Shown: piece after piece, positions 1 through 8,274 of the stretch | Layout: the number at the start of each line of letters is the position of its first letter | Position numbering within the stretch: position 1 is the first letter of the stretch | Assembly: GCA_963765625.1 (NCBI GenBank) | Contig: CAVXXD010000005.1 | Location: 310,001 to 374,000 of the forward strand | Source: CAVXXD01 sp963765625 | Lineage (GTDB): Bacteria; Actinomycetota; Geothermincolia; Geothermincolales; Geothermincolaceae | Reading direction: 5' to 3' | Length of the DNA stretch: 64,000 nucleotides | Notes under the pieces: generated by a model | What the model saw: the letters and a program-made list of their open reading frames with translations, nothing else | The model's database searches: none | What the model was told of the DNA's origin: nothing | Made by a program: the position numbers and the translations under genes

Positions 1-310
1 GAACCGGCCGACCCAGTTATCCGGTGGTGAACAGCAGCGGGTGGCCATCGCCCGGGCCCTGGTCACCGACCCGGTGCTGGTGCTGGCGGACGAGCCCACC
101 GGCGAGCTGGACACCGCCAACTCCTGCCGCATCATCGAACTGATGCGCGATATCAACCGGGAGTCCGGCCAGACCGTGGCCATCGTCACCCACAACCCCA
201 TGGTGGCCGACTACACCCGTCGTATCATCACCCTGCGGGACGGCCGAATCGCCTCGGACGTGGCCGGGCCGGAAACCGCGCTGCAATGCGACGGCGGGCC
301 GGTGGTGTAG
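1..310 (+). CDS. ABC transporter ATP-binding protein (3' part only)
   Basis: This is the C-terminal ~100 residues of an ATPase that energises an ABC transporter at the membrane; the start lies outside the window. The frame read from base 2 shows the ABC signature LSGGEQQRVAIARAL, then Walker B with the D-loop (VLVLADEPTGELD) and the H-loop histidine in VAIVTHNP. These features match the MacB/LolD class that pairs with FtsX-type permeases. A complete ATPase of the same class lies at 46674-47402. The partner permease cannot be seen here. The stop codon abuts a GGGGTCAG palindrome shared with the convergent gene. Confidence 0.93.
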   Translation, partial: NRPTQLSGGEQQRVAIARALVTDPVLVLADEPTGELDTANSCRIIELMRDINRESGQTVAIVTHNPMVADYTRRIITLRDGRIASDVAGPETALQCDGGPVV

Positions 311-327
311 GGGTCAGGTCTGACCCC
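310..327. repeat. 18-bp GGGGTCAG palindrome between two convergent stop codons
   Basis: GGGGTCAGGTCTGACCCC is a perfect 18-bp inverted repeat. It fills the gap between the TAG of the upstream plus-strand gene (308-310) and the TAA of the minus-strand glycyl radical enzyme (328-330), with no spare bases. The same GGGGTCAG arm ends the longer elements at 5884, 30559, 51101, 52494 and 61346. It may act as a bidirectional terminator or be the minimal form of a mobile repeat; both are inference. Confidence 0.8.
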
Positions 328-2694
328 TTAAAGACTGGTGCGGGAGAGGATCTCGTCCTTGACCGCGTCGGGCAGGTCGTCGAAGTAGGCGCAGTAGCCG
401 GCCACCCGCACGACCAGGCCGGGGTACTTGCCGGGGTGGCGGCGTGCATCTTCCAGCATCTCCGGGTCGACCACGTTGAACTGCAACTCCATGCCGCCCT
501 GGGCGTCGAAAGCCTCGATCAGCCCCACCAGTTTGTCCAGCCCTTCCTCCCCCGCCAGGTTGCGGGGGTCGAAGCGGAGGTTGAGGGCGTAGCCATTGGG
601 CATGCGGTCGTGGTCCAGCCCGGCCACCGAGCAGAGGACGGCGGTGGGTCCCTGGGAGTCGCAGCCGTTGGCCGGCCCCAGGCTGGAGGCGAGGGTCTCC
701 CCCGCCCGCCGGCCGCTGGGCAGGGCTCCCACCCGGCGCCCGAAGGCCACATGGCAGGTGACCGAGTAGAAGCCGGGCACGTAGGGCCCGCCCCGGGTAT
801 TACGGTAACGCGATAACGCCCGGTCGAAGACGCTCACCACCAGGTCGGCGTAGCCGTCTGGCAGTGAGTTGTCGTTGCCGAACTTGGGAGCGCGCCGCAG
901 TTCCGCCCGGATGCGGTCACAGTCGGACCCACCCTGGAAATCGGCCCGCAGGGCTTCGACTACTTCTGACATCTTGTAACTATTCTTGCGGAAGACCACC
1001 TCGTCCAGGGCGGCCAGCGAGTCGGCCACGTCGGCCACCCCTACCCCCTGGATCCCGCTGGAGTTGTAGAGGGCGCCACCCTCCGTCAGGTCCCGGCCGC
1101 TCTCGATGCACCCTTCCACCAGCATGGAGGAGTAGGGCGTGGGGTGGAAGTCGCGGTTGCCCTTCTCGATGTAGCCGAAGTCGCCGATCATGCGGTCGAC
1201 CATCAGGCCCACCTGCGCCTCGAAGGCCTCGAGCACCTGGTCCATGCCGGTAAAAGAAGCCGGATCAGGCGTGGCCACCCCCATCCGCCGCCGGTGCCCG
1301 AAGCGCCTGCCCCGGTTCAAGGCCAGTTCCAGGCAGAGGGGCAGGTTGAAGAGGCCGGCGTCGGTGGAGAAGAAGCTCTTCCCCGGCAGGGAGAGTTCAA
1401 CGCAGCCCACCACCCCGTAGTCGCGCGCCTCCTGGACCGGGTAGCCCTTCGCCGCCAGGGCCGAGACCACCGCCTCGTCGAAGAAGAGAGCAGGCATGCC
1501 GTTGCCCCGCCGCGCCACCTCCGCCACCCGGCGCAGGTAGTCGGGGGGCGAACCGGCGTGCACGCGGGCCTGGAAGTTGGGGTCGCGCAGGCCGTAGTCC
1601 TCCATCACCTCCAGGAAGAGATGGGTGAGGTCGTTGGTGGCGTCGTTCCCCTCCCGGTCCATGCCCCCCACGATGAGGGCCTGCACCACCAGGTAACCGC
1701 CATGGTACTGGCTGATGCGCTCGGAGAGCAGGAAGACGTGCTCCACCGCCTTGGCCGCGAAGCTGGCCAGCAGCTCCCGGGCTTCGGTGCGGGTGAGCCT
1801 CCCTTCTTCGATATCCTTGCGGTAATAAGGGTACAGGTACTGGTCCATCCGCCCGAAAGAAATCGCGGAGTTGAGGCTCTCCAGCAATACCGCCAGGTGG
1901 GTGAGCCAGAGCGACTGCAGGGCCTCGCGGAAGGTCTGTGCCGGGCCGGCCGGGACCTTGCGCAGGACGCGGGCCATCTCCGCCAGCTCCTCGCGCCGCC
2001 CCGGGTCCGCCTCGGTCCAGGCCTTTCTTTCGGCTTCGTCCGCCAGCCGGGAGGCATAGGCCGCCAGCCCTTCCAGGGCGATGCGCATGGCCTCGTACAT
2101 GGGCTCCTCCCGCCCCTGGAGCTCGCGCAGGAAGCCCTCTGTGCCGAGGCGGAGCATCTTCGGGTAGTCGGGGATGAAGTGGCCGATGCCCCCGGCTTCG
2201 TTGATGAGGTAGCAGGTGGGGCGAAGCTGCTCGAGGACGTAACGGGCCAGCCTGCCGCTGCCGGCCAGGGCGCGCCAGGGCAGGTTGCGCGTGGCCCAGT
2301 AGGGCATCACCTCGCGGAGCAGGCGGACTCGCTCGCCCAGGGTGATGCGGAGGGGAGTGGTGCGGCGCCTGCCTATCCACAGCAGGTCCTCGCTCATCCA
2401 TACCGACGCCAGTTCCGGCTGCATCAGGGCGGAGATGCGGTGGGAGCCGGGATTGCCGGCGATGAGCTCGTCCGGCCAGACCGTCGCCGATTTATGCTCG
2501 AGGATGTGGCGCAGGGCTCGCGCCTTTCTTACCGGGAGGGGTAGGCCCGGATCGTCGTGGCGCTTGAAATAGTCCGTTACCAGCAGGGCCCGTTCACTGT
2601 CCAGCCAGACCGGTTCGGCCAGGAGCGCCTGGCGCAGGCGTCCGAACCTCCCGGTTACCGTTTCCGCCTCGGCCATGTCCCCGTCACCGCCCAT
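328..2694 (-). CDS. Glycyl radical enzyme (pyruvate formate-lyase-like / diol dehydratase-type)
   Basis: A 788-residue PFL-superfamily enzyme doing oxygen-sensitive radical chemistry in the cytoplasm. The thiyl cysteine is at about residue 431 in VVGCVELSLPG, with the C-x-E pairing (Glu433) typical of dehydratase/lyase members and not the C-C pair of true pyruvate formate-lyase. The glycyl radical loop RVAGYCAYF is near the C-terminus, with Gly about residue 766. The length fits the family. Start ATG 2694 has GGAGG about 9 nt upstream. It directly follows a DUF2007 gene (4-nt gap), so the two are probably cotranscribed. No radical-SAM activating enzyme is present in the window, so the substrate cannot be assigned from context. 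Confidence 0.93.
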   Translation of the reverse strand: MGGDGDMAEAETVTGRFGRLRQALLAEPVWLDSERALLVTDYFKRHDDPGLPLPVRKARALRHILEHKSATVWPDELIAGNPGSHRISALMQPELASVWMSEDLLWIGRRRTTPLRITLGERVRLLREVMPYWATRNLPWRALAGSGRLARYVLEQLRPTCYLINEAGGIGHFIPDYPKMLRLGTEGFLRELQGREEPMYEAMRIALEGLAAYASRLADEAERKAWTEADPGRREELAEMARVLRKVPAGPAQTFREALQSLWLTHLAVLLESLNSAISFGRMDQYLYPYYRKDIEEGRLTRTEARELLASFAAKAVEHVFLLSERISQYHGGYLVVQALIVGGMDREGNDATNDLTHLFLEVMEDYGLRDPNFQARVHAGSPPDYLRRVAEVARRGNGMPALFFDEAVVSALAAKGYPVQEARDYGVVGCVELSLPGKSFFSTDAGLFNLPLCLELALNRGRRFGHRRRMGVATPDPASFTGMDQVLEAFEAQVGLMVDRMIGDFGYIEKGNRDFHPTPYSSMLVEGCIESGRDLTEGGALYNSSGIQGVGVADVADSLAALDEVVFRKNSYKMSEVVEALRADFQGGSDCDRIRAELRRAPKFGNDNSLPDGYADLVVSVFDRALSRYRNTRGGPYVPGFYSVTCHVAFGRRVGALPSGRRAGETLASSLGPANGCDSQGPTAVLCSVAGLDHDRMPNGYALNLRFDPRNLAGEEGLDKLVGLIEAFDAQGGMELQFNVVDPEMLEDARRHPGKYPGLVVRVAGYCAYFDDLPDAVKDEILSRTSL

Positions 2695-2698
2695 CTCT

Positions 2699-2977
2699 TC
2701 AGTCCTCCGGCTCGCCCACGTCCCAGTCCTGGCTGTCCTCGCCCGCGTTCTCCGTTACTTCGTCCAGGTAGGCACGGGCCTCCTCGAGTTCTTCGGGGGG
2801 CACCAGCACCCGCCCCCCGCCGAACGCCCCCATGGCGGCGCGGGGTATGTCGGATAGTTCGTAGGGGTGAAAGCCGGCGGATTTCAGCAAGCCGATGACC
2901 AGGTCCGCCTCCACGTTGTCCCCGGAGAATACCAGCGGCTGTTCTTCCTTTTGTCGAAAGAAATCGAGCAGGCCCAT
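2699..2977 (-). CDS. DUF2007-like small signal-transduction protein, copy 1
   Basis: A 92-residue soluble protein. It begins MGLLDFFRQKEEQPLVFSG and contains the NVEADLVIGLLKSAG core and a VLVPPEELEEARAYL helix. This pattern matches the DUF2007 (putative prokaryotic signal-transducing) family, which is related to the PII fold. No catalytic residues are evident. It ends 4 nt before the glycyl radical enzyme start and is the downstream copy of a tandem pair with 3023-3283. The tail is acidic (DWDVGEPED). Family assignment is by recognition of the core motif; the role is unknown. Confidence 0.75.
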   Translation of the reverse strand: MGLLDFFRQKEEQPLVFSGDNVEADLVIGLLKSAGFHPYELSDIPRAAMGAFGGGRVLVPPEELEEARAYLDEVTENAGEDSQDWDVGEPED

Positions 2978-3022
2978 CTTCTCACCCTTCGTCCTCGTCA
3001 GCGTCTCGGTCCCACGGCTCGC

Positions 3023-3283
3023 CTACTTCCAGTCCTGGCTGCCCCCTCTCGCGTTGTCACGTATATCCGCCAGGTAGGCCCGGGCTCCCTCCAGCTCCTC
3101 GGACGGGACGAAGACCCGCCCCGAACCGATAGCGCCCAGGTAGGCGCGGGGAATGTTGGAGAGTTCGTAGGGGTGGAATCCGGCCGATTTCAACAGGCCG
3201 ATGACCAGGTCCGCCTCCATGTTGTCCCCGGTGAATACCACTGGCAATTCTTCTTGTTGTCGAAAGAAATCGAGCAGGCCCAT
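3023..3283 (-). CDS. DUF2007-like small signal-transduction protein, copy 2
   Basis: Tandem paralogue of 2699-2977. It shares MGLLDFFRQ, EADLVIGLLKSAGFHPYELS and EELEGARAYL, and is nearly collinear with it. I chose ATG 3283 because it aligns with the start of copy 1 and has GGGAG upstream; an ATG two codons earlier (3289) is also possible. The pair probably arose by local duplication and forms the head of the operon ending in the glycyl radical enzyme. The length (~86 aa) is normal for DUF2007. Function is unknown. Confidence 0.75.
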   Translation of the reverse strand: MGLLDFFRQQEELPVVFTGDNMEADLVIGLLKSAGFHPYELSNIPRAYLGAIGSGRVFVPSEELEGARAYLADIRDNARGGSQDWK

Positions 3284-3364
3284 CTTCATCAGGCTCCCGT
3301 CCAGAGTATCTTCTTTAATAAACTATCCTCGTATCACGCGGGGATGTCCAGCGGCGAAGAAGGA

Positions 3365-3370
3365 TATAAT
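3365..3370 (+). promoter_or_regulatory. Candidate -10 box for the 3426/3819 gene pair
   Basis: TATAAT lies about 55 nt upstream of the start at 3426, in an AT-rich patch between divergent genes. A convincing -35 was not seen. AAGGAGGG precedes the 3426 start codon. Confidence 0.45.
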
Positions 3371-3425
3371 ATACACTATCTAGACGTGACTTACAGGGAA
3401 GCGAATATCAAGGAGGGCTGACGCT

Positions 3426-3815
3426 ATGCAGGGTCTCCAGACCGGTATGATGATCGGGCAGAGGATCGGCGAAGAAGCCGTCAAGCGGGGCGGCAAAGTG
3501 GTCAAGGTGGCCGGTTTCCCCGTGCTCAACGTGGGCGAAGGATTCCGCTGGGGACTGGTGGCGGTGGGCGATAAAGCCGTCGGCCTGGTCGCCTCGGGCA
3601 CCATCGCCGTAGGGCTTATAGCCGTGGGCACCGTCTCGGTGGGAATCCTGGCGTCGGGAGCCGTCGCCCTGGGGCTCAAGTGGGCGGCCGGTTCGATCAG
3701 CGTCGGCGACCACGCGGCGGGAGCCTTGTCCATCGGCCGGGTCTCCCGGGGAGCCGTGGCCATCGGCCAGGACGCGGAGGGCGCCATCACCTGGAAGCTC
3801 GGGGAGAAGGAGTAG
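3426..3815 (+). CDS. Glycine-periodic repeat protein, unknown function
   Basis: A 129-residue protein dominated by short hydrophobic repeats of the form AVG-x-x-A-x-G (for example GLVASGTIAVGLIAVGTVS) from about residue 30 to 120. There is no obvious signal peptide. The six-to-seven-residue period, with Gly and small hydrophobic residues, could form a solenoid or beta-helical stack, or a membrane-associated sheet. I do not recognise a named family. It is followed 3 nt later by a universal stress protein and is likely cotranscribed with it. The start has a strong upstream AAGGAGGG. Confidence 0.75.
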   Translation: MQGLQTGMMIGQRIGEEAVKRGGKVVKVAGFPVLNVGEGFRWGLVAVGDKAVGLVASGTIAVGLIAVGTVSVGILASGAVALGLKWAAGSISVGDHAAGALSIGRVSRGAVAIGQDAEGAITWKLGEKE

Positions 3816-3818
3816 GCC

Positions 3819-4274
3819 ATGATTCAAAAGGTGCTGCTCTGCACGGACGGTTCGGACGCGGCCTACTCGGCCGTCAATTTCGCGGCCAGGCTCTTCGGGG
3901 GGTCGGACTGCCGGGTGACACTGTTCATGGTAGTGGAGCAGGAGGCCCTATATCCCCCCATCGCCACCGACGGCATGCTCTATCCCGAGGTGGTCATGCC
4001 CCCCATGGAGGACCTGGGTGACGTGCTCGAGCAGAGGGCCCAGAGCATCCTGGAGGGGAGCGAGCGGCCACTGAAGGAGGCGGGCATCCAGGTGGACAAG
4101 AAGGTGCTGGTAGGCAACCCCGCCTCCGACATCATCGCCGAGGCCGAGAGCGACGGTTACGACATGATCATCATGGGCCGCCACGGCCACGGCTTCTTCA
4201 AGAACTTCCTTATCGGCTCGGTGAGTGATCGCGTGGTGCGCCACGCCTCCTGCCCGGTACTGGTGGTGCACTAA
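3819..4274 (+). CDS. Universal stress protein (UspA family)
   Basis: A 151-residue cytoplasmic USP domain protein. The N-terminus KVLLCTDGSDAA is the classic beta1 start. The C-terminal MGRHGHG...IGSVSDRVVRHASCPVLVV carries the G-2x-G-9x-G(S/T) nucleotide-binding motif, so it should belong to the ATP-binding branch. GGAG lies upstream of ATG 3819, 3 nt after the repeat protein. Such proteins respond to starvation, oxidants or energy stress; the specific cue here is unknown. Confidence 0.93.
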   Translation: MIQKVLLCTDGSDAAYSAVNFAARLFGGSDCRVTLFMVVEQEALYPPIATDGMLYPEVVMPPMEDLGDVLEQRAQSILEGSERPLKEAGIQVDKKVLVGNPASDIIAEAESDGYDMIIMGRHGHGFFKNFLIGSVSDRVVRHASCPVLVVH

Positions 4275-4369
4275 GCCCCAGCCGTCGACGCCGCTGCCGG
4301 CCCGATTGTTCCCCGGCCAGGTTGACCCTCCTCATTCCAACAGGCGTAGCAAACGCTTAATCTCAAGGC

Positions 4370-5017
4370 ATGAGTAAAAAAGAAATCTTAGTGGTAGTGA
4401 TAGTCGCCCTGCTGATTGCCCTGGGCCTGGGAGTCTGGTACAACCGGAGTCACGACACTTCTGCCTCTGCCACCGTGGAGGACTCGGAAGGCGCGGAGAT
4501 CAAGGTGACTCCCCAGGATAAGATGCCCGTACGCACGGCCGAGGGCACCCCTTCCATCGACCTCGAGACCTATCGCCTCCAGGTAGGCGGACTGGTCGAC
4601 CGGGAGCTTTCCCTTTCTTTCGAAGACATAGGGCAACTGCCCGCGGAGGAAAGGCTGATGGACATGGACTGCGTCGAAGGCTGGTCGGTCACCGGACTGT
4701 GGAAAGGAACCCGCCTCTCCGATGTCCTGGACTCAGCCGGCCTGGCCGAGGGGGCGGAGACGGTGGTCTTCTCCTCCCCTGGCGGCTACACCACCTCCCT
4801 GACCCTGGCCGAGATCGAGGAGACCGACCCACTACTCTGCTACGGCGTTAACGGGGAACCTCTCACCGTCGACCACGGGTTTCCCCTGCGCCTGGTGGTA
4901 CCCGGCCGCTACGGTTACAAGTGGATCAAGTGGGTCGTGGACATCGAGGTCATTTCCGGAGAATACGAAGGCTACTGGGAGGATTACGGATACCCCAACG
5001 ATGCCGTAGTGAGATAG
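4370..5017 (+). CDS. Membrane-anchored molybdopterin oxidoreductase, sulfite-oxidase fold
   Basis: A 215-residue protein. An N-terminal hydrophobic segment (residues 6-23) should anchor or export it, followed by an oxidoreductase molybdopterin-binding domain (YedY/MsrP/SUOX class). The Mo-ligand cysteine is at about residue 101 in MDMDCVEGW, and the cofactor-binding end carries LPLRLVVPGRYGYKWIKW-like spacing (FPLRLVVPGRYGYKWIKW). It is much shorter than eukaryotic sulfite oxidase and has no dimerisation domain. No haem partner (MsrQ-like) is adjacent, so electron transfer and substrate are unknown. The RBS is weak. Confidence 0.85.
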   Translation: MSKKEILVVVIVALLIALGLGVWYNRSHDTSASATVEDSEGAEIKVTPQDKMPVRTAEGTPSIDLETYRLQVGGLVDRELSLSFEDIGQLPAEERLMDMDCVEGWSVTGLWKGTRLSDVLDSAGLAEGAETVVFSSPGGYTTSLTLAEIEETDPLLCYGVNGEPLTVDHGFPLRLVVPGRYGYKWIKWVVDIEVISGEYEGYWEDYGYPNDAVVR

Positions 5018-5170
5018 CCGGCGTTTTCTGTACTCTTTGAGCTCGCCCTCCTTTCTTTTCAGCATGCCTGGACCTCGCTTCCAGGACCTTTTCCCGCCAT
5101 ATGACCAATCTCATCAAGCCTCCCCGGCCGCCTGCCGATACACCAATCGAACGAGGAGGTTGATGGGTGG

Positions 5171-5881
5171 ATGTTGTCGATCGCAGCGAGAAAGAACAGG
5201 CGTGACGTAGTCAGGACGGTGGTTTACCTGGCCGCCCTGGCCCTGGTCATCTTCCTGCTGCTACTCTCGATCGATTACCTGCAACGTGCGGAAGCCGGTA
5301 GCTACGGCAGTATCCCAGAGGTCGGGCCAGCCGCGGAAAGCGCCGTGGCGGAGGCGGGAGAAGCCGCCACTTCCGGGGAAATGGCCATCGAACAGACCTT
5401 CACGGAGGCACCCGGACCCGAGCCCGCTGCGGCAGCGGCTGTGGTTCCCACGGCAGCGGCAGTCGAGACGGCCGTACCGGAGCTGGGCGAAGGCGGACAC
5501 ATCTACATACCCGCCATCGGCGTGGACTTGCCCCTGAACGTCATGGCTTCCACGGGAGACCAGCCTCCCCTTGACCGCGGCCCATCCTGGATGCGCCAGA
5601 CCGGCAGGATAGGGCAGCCTGGCAACTGCTGCATCGCCGGCCACCGCTCCACTTACACCCAGCCCTTCCACGACCTGGGCGAGCTGGCGGCCGGGGACAT
5701 CGTGGTGCTTACCGACGCCGGGGGCGCCAGCTACACCTACCAGGTCGACCGGATCTTCGCGGTCGACCCCTCCCAGGTGGAAGTGATGAGCGCCACCCCC
5801 GACGCCACCTTCACCCTGATCACCTGCCACCCCATCGGCTCGTCGCGGCAGCGCCTCATCGTCCAGGGCCACCTGATCTAG
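5171..5881 (+). CDS. Class D/E-type sortase
   Basis: A 236-residue membrane-anchored cysteine transpeptidase that attaches surface proteins to the cell envelope. There is a hydrophobic segment at residues 16-34, an Ala/Pro/Glu-rich linker to about 105, then the sortase barrel. The catalytic His is about 158 (IAGHRSTY), Cys about 219 (FTLITCHP) and Arg about 226-228 (SSRQR). GGAGGT lies 10 nt upstream of ATG 5171. No protein with a clear LPXTG or LAXTG tail was found in the window, so its substrates lie elsewhere. It is followed 2 nt after the stop by a palindromic repeat. Confidence 0.9.
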   Translation: MLSIAARKNRRDVVRTVVYLAALALVIFLLLLSIDYLQRAEAGSYGSIPEVGPAAESAVAEAGEAATSGEMAIEQTFTEAPGPEPAAAAAVVPTAAAVETAVPELGEGGHIYIPAIGVDLPLNVMASTGDQPPLDRGPSWMRQTGRIGQPGNCCIAGHRSTYTQPFHDLGELAAGDIVVLTDAGGASYTYQVDRIFAVDPSQVEVMSATPDATFTLITCHPIGSSRQRLIVQGHLI

Positions 5882-5883
5882 AT

Positions 5884-5971
5884 AGGGTTAGGTCTATCGT
5901 TTATTGTTTTCATCCAGATTCTGGCAAATGGTAATTACTGGCAGAAAATAATAAACGATAGACCTGACCCC
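5884..5971. repeat. GGGGTCAG palindromic element, family I (88 bp)
   Basis: An imperfect inverted repeat with ~28-nt arms (5884-5912 and 5943-5971) around a ~30-nt centre that contains CCAG/CTGG blocks. The right arm in reverse complement begins GGGGTCAGGTCTATCG; the left arm is slightly decayed. It lies between the sortase stop (5881) and the convergent stop at 5973. Related copies are at 30559-30645 and 51101-51187. Confidence 0.85.
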
Positions 5972-5972
5972 G

Positions 5973-7328
5973 TTAGAGCAGGAGGGAAGTGATGGCCTTC
6001 TCCAGGTCCTCGAGGTTGCGGCAGACCCTGGCCTCCTTGAGGAATGGGATATATTCGCCCATCACGCTGTCCCCGGTGTCCCAGAAGGGGCGAGGCTCAG
6101 GGTTGAGCCAGATGATGCCGCGGGCGCGCTGCGCCAGGCTCTCCAGTGCCTCGGCCCCCGGGTCGTTCTGGTTGTTGCGGGCGTCGCCGATGATCAGGAT
6201 GTAGGTGCGGTACCCGATGTCATTGATATTCTCGTCGCGGAACTGCCGAAAGACGCTGCCGAAGTCGGAGCGGGCGTAATAGGTGATCGAAGCCTCGTTC
6301 AGAGCCAGGCGCACCCCCTCCTCGATGCTCTCCTCCCGGAAGAACTCGGTGACTTCGCCCACCTCGTCCACGAAGACAAAGCTACGCACCTTAGCCAGGC
6401 AGTCCTGGATGGTGTAGACGAATCGGAGCATGAACTGGGAGACGCGAGAGACCGAGCTGGAGATGTCGCAGAGCACCACCAGCTCCACTTTTTCCCGATG
6501 CCTGCGCCGGTTGACCAGCTCGAAAGGTATGCCCCCGTGCTGCATGCTCCGCCGCATGGTGGTCTTTACATCCAGCCGGCCCTGCCGGTCACGCTTCTCC
6601 CGCAGAGAGAGCTTGTTGCGCAGCCGCCTGGCCAACTGGGTTACGGCTTCGCGCATCAGCTGCAGCTCCTGCTCGTCCAGTTCCGCCAGGGGCCGGCTCA
6701 TCAAGCGCTTGACCCGTTCGTACTGATAGTCGCTGGCCGACCGGCGCGCCTGCTCCCTCTCCACGTAGCGCCGCACCTGGGAGCGGAGGGCCGCCTTTCT
6801 CTCTTCGAAGAACTCCTCCAGCTTCGCGAGTGCCTCCTCGCTCCAGCCCTGCTCCCGCAGTTCTTCCATCAGCTCTCGCAGCTCTTCTTCCATCTTCTCC
6901 CAGTCGAAGCCCTCAAAGATGCGCCGGGTGTACATGCCGACCTGCTGGCGAGTGACCAACTGGGACATGCCGATCTTCCCGGCACCCTGGCGGACCATGG
7001 TCTCCAGTTCGCCCTGGCCCGAGAGGAAGTTCATCAACATGGAGTCGGGGTCGTTATCGTGATTTTCGAGGGCGTCGCGCAGCTCTTCGTCCAAGCCGGC
7101 ATCCTCCTCGCTGGGCAGCCCGTAGAAGTAGTAGGGGAAGAGCCGGTCGAAGACGGCGATGTCCTTCTGCCGCTTTACCAGGGTGGCCTGAAGTGTCGCC
7201 CGGAATATCTCCGGCCGGTCGAAGTCCACCTCAGCCAGGGCCCGCAGGGCATCGATGCTCTCGGCTGGAGAGACGGAAACGCCTCCACCGCGCAAACCCC
7301 CGATGAAATCGATGACCCGTTCCCGCAT
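5973..7328 (-). CDS. VWA-domain protein, CoxE-like
   Basis: A 451-residue cytoplasmic protein with a long charged helical N-terminal half and a C-terminal von Willebrand A domain. The MIDAS motif is VVLCDISSSVSR (DxSxS). It is the usual partner of a MoxR AAA+ ATPase, and the MoxR gene lies 31 nt upstream on the same strand. MoxR-CoxE pairs act as chaperones for maturing metalloenzymes or complexes; the client here is unknown. AAGGAGCGG precedes ATG 7328. The stop codon abuts the palindromic element at 5884-5971. Confidence 0.88.
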   Translation of the reverse strand: MRERVIDFIGGLRGGGVSVSPAESIDALRALAEVDFDRPEIFRATLQATLVKRQKDIAVFDRLFPYYFYGLPSEEDAGLDEELRDALENHDNDPDSMLMNFLSGQGELETMVRQGAGKIGMSQLVTRQQVGMYTRRIFEGFDWEKMEEELRELMEELREQGWSEEALAKLEEFFEERKAALRSQVRRYVEREQARRSASDYQYERVKRLMSRPLAELDEQELQLMREAVTQLARRLRNKLSLREKRDRQGRLDVKTTMRRSMQHGGIPFELVNRRRHREKVELVVLCDISSSVSRVSQFMLRFVYTIQDCLAKVRSFVFVDEVGEVTEFFREESIEEGVRLALNEASITYYARSDFGSVFRQFRDENINDIGYRTYILIIGDARNNQNDPGAEALESLAQRARGIIWLNPEPRPFWDTGDSVMGEYIPFLKEARVCRNLEDLEKAITSLLL

Positions 7329-7359
7329 GACCGCTCCTTAAGCCACCGCCGGCTCAGCG

Positions 7360-8274
7360 TCAGTCTGCCAGCTGACGGATACTCTCCCTGGCTTTGGCGA
7401 TGTCCTTTTCGTACTTGAGTATGACGTTGAGGGTGTCCCTGACCATGTCCCGGTCGAGCTTTTCGGCGTTCAGCACCAGCAGGGCGCGCGCCCAGTCCAG
7501 GGTCTCGGCGATGCCCGGCACCTTCTTCAGGTCCAGCCTGCGGATGCGATAGACCGTCTCCACCACCTGGCGGGCCAGCTCGGCGTCGATCTCCGGCACT
7601 TTGGCTTCCACGATGGCCAGTTCCTGCTCTCGCGGCGGAAAATCGATGTAGAGGTGGAGGCAGCGCCGCTTGAGGGCGTCGCTGATCTCCCTGGTGTTGT
7701 TACTGGTCAGGATGACCATGGGTACGTGTCTGGCCACCAAGGTGCCGATCTCGGGGATGGTCACCTGGAAATCGGAGAGGATCTCCAGCAGGAAGGCCTC
7801 AAACTCGGGGTCGGACTTGTCCACCTCGTCGATGAGCAGGACGGACGGTTTCTCCGAGAGGATGGCCCGGAGCAGGGGCCGGGGCACTACGAACTTCCGT
7901 GAGAAGAAGACCTCGTCCTGCAGGGCCACCCGCTCCACCGCTTCGGACAGTGAGCCGACCCCAGCCAGTTCCTGGGCCAGGACGTCCTTGAGTATCTGGG
8001 TGTAGAGGAGCTGTTTGGAGTACTCCCATTCGTAGAGGGATTTCGATTCGTCCAGTCCTTCGTAGCACTGCAGCCGGATGAACTCCCGGTCCAGGGCGGC
8101 GGCTATCACCTTGCCCAGGTCGGTCTTGCCCACGCCGGCCGGCCCCTCCACCAGGATGGGCTTGCCCAGCTGCTGGGCCAGGTAGACCACCGTGGCCATC
8201 TCCGGACTGCATATATATTTCTGTCCCGCCAGGCCCTCGCGCACGTCTTCCATGTTCTTGAACATCACGCTCAT
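7360..8274 (-). CDS. MoxR-family AAA+ ATPase
   Basis: A 304-residue ATPase with Walker A in GPAGVGKTDLGK, Walker B in VLLIDEVDKSD and a sensor-1 asparagine in VILTSNNTR, the standard MoxR layout. It probably assembles as a hexamer and remodels a client together with the VWA protein at 5973-7328. Its ATG overlaps the stop of the HD-domain gene (ATGA, 8271-8274), so the three genes are translationally coupled. GGAGGA lies directly upstream of the start. Confidence 0.93.
   Translation of the reverse strand: MSVMFKNMEDVREGLAGQKYICSPEMATVVYLAQQLGKPILVEGPAGVGKTDLGKVIAAALDREFIRLQCYEGLDESKSLYEWEYSKQLLYTQILKDVLAQELAGVGSLSEAVERVALQDEVFFSRKFVVPRPLLRAILSEKPSVLLIDEVDKSDPEFEAFLLEILSDFQVTIPEIGTLVARHVPMVILTSNNTREISDALKRRCLHLYIDFPPREQELAIVEAKVPEIDAELARQVVETVYRIRRLDLKKVPGIAETLDWARALLVLNAEKLDRDMVRDTLNVILKYEKDIAKARESIRQLAD

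Noticed and set aside
1144..2544. Long open frame on the plus strand opposite the glycyl radical enzyme
   Set aside because: It is a high-GC antisense shadow with low-complexity His/Gly/Val-rich translation and no family motif; the minus-strand frame has intact catalytic motifs.
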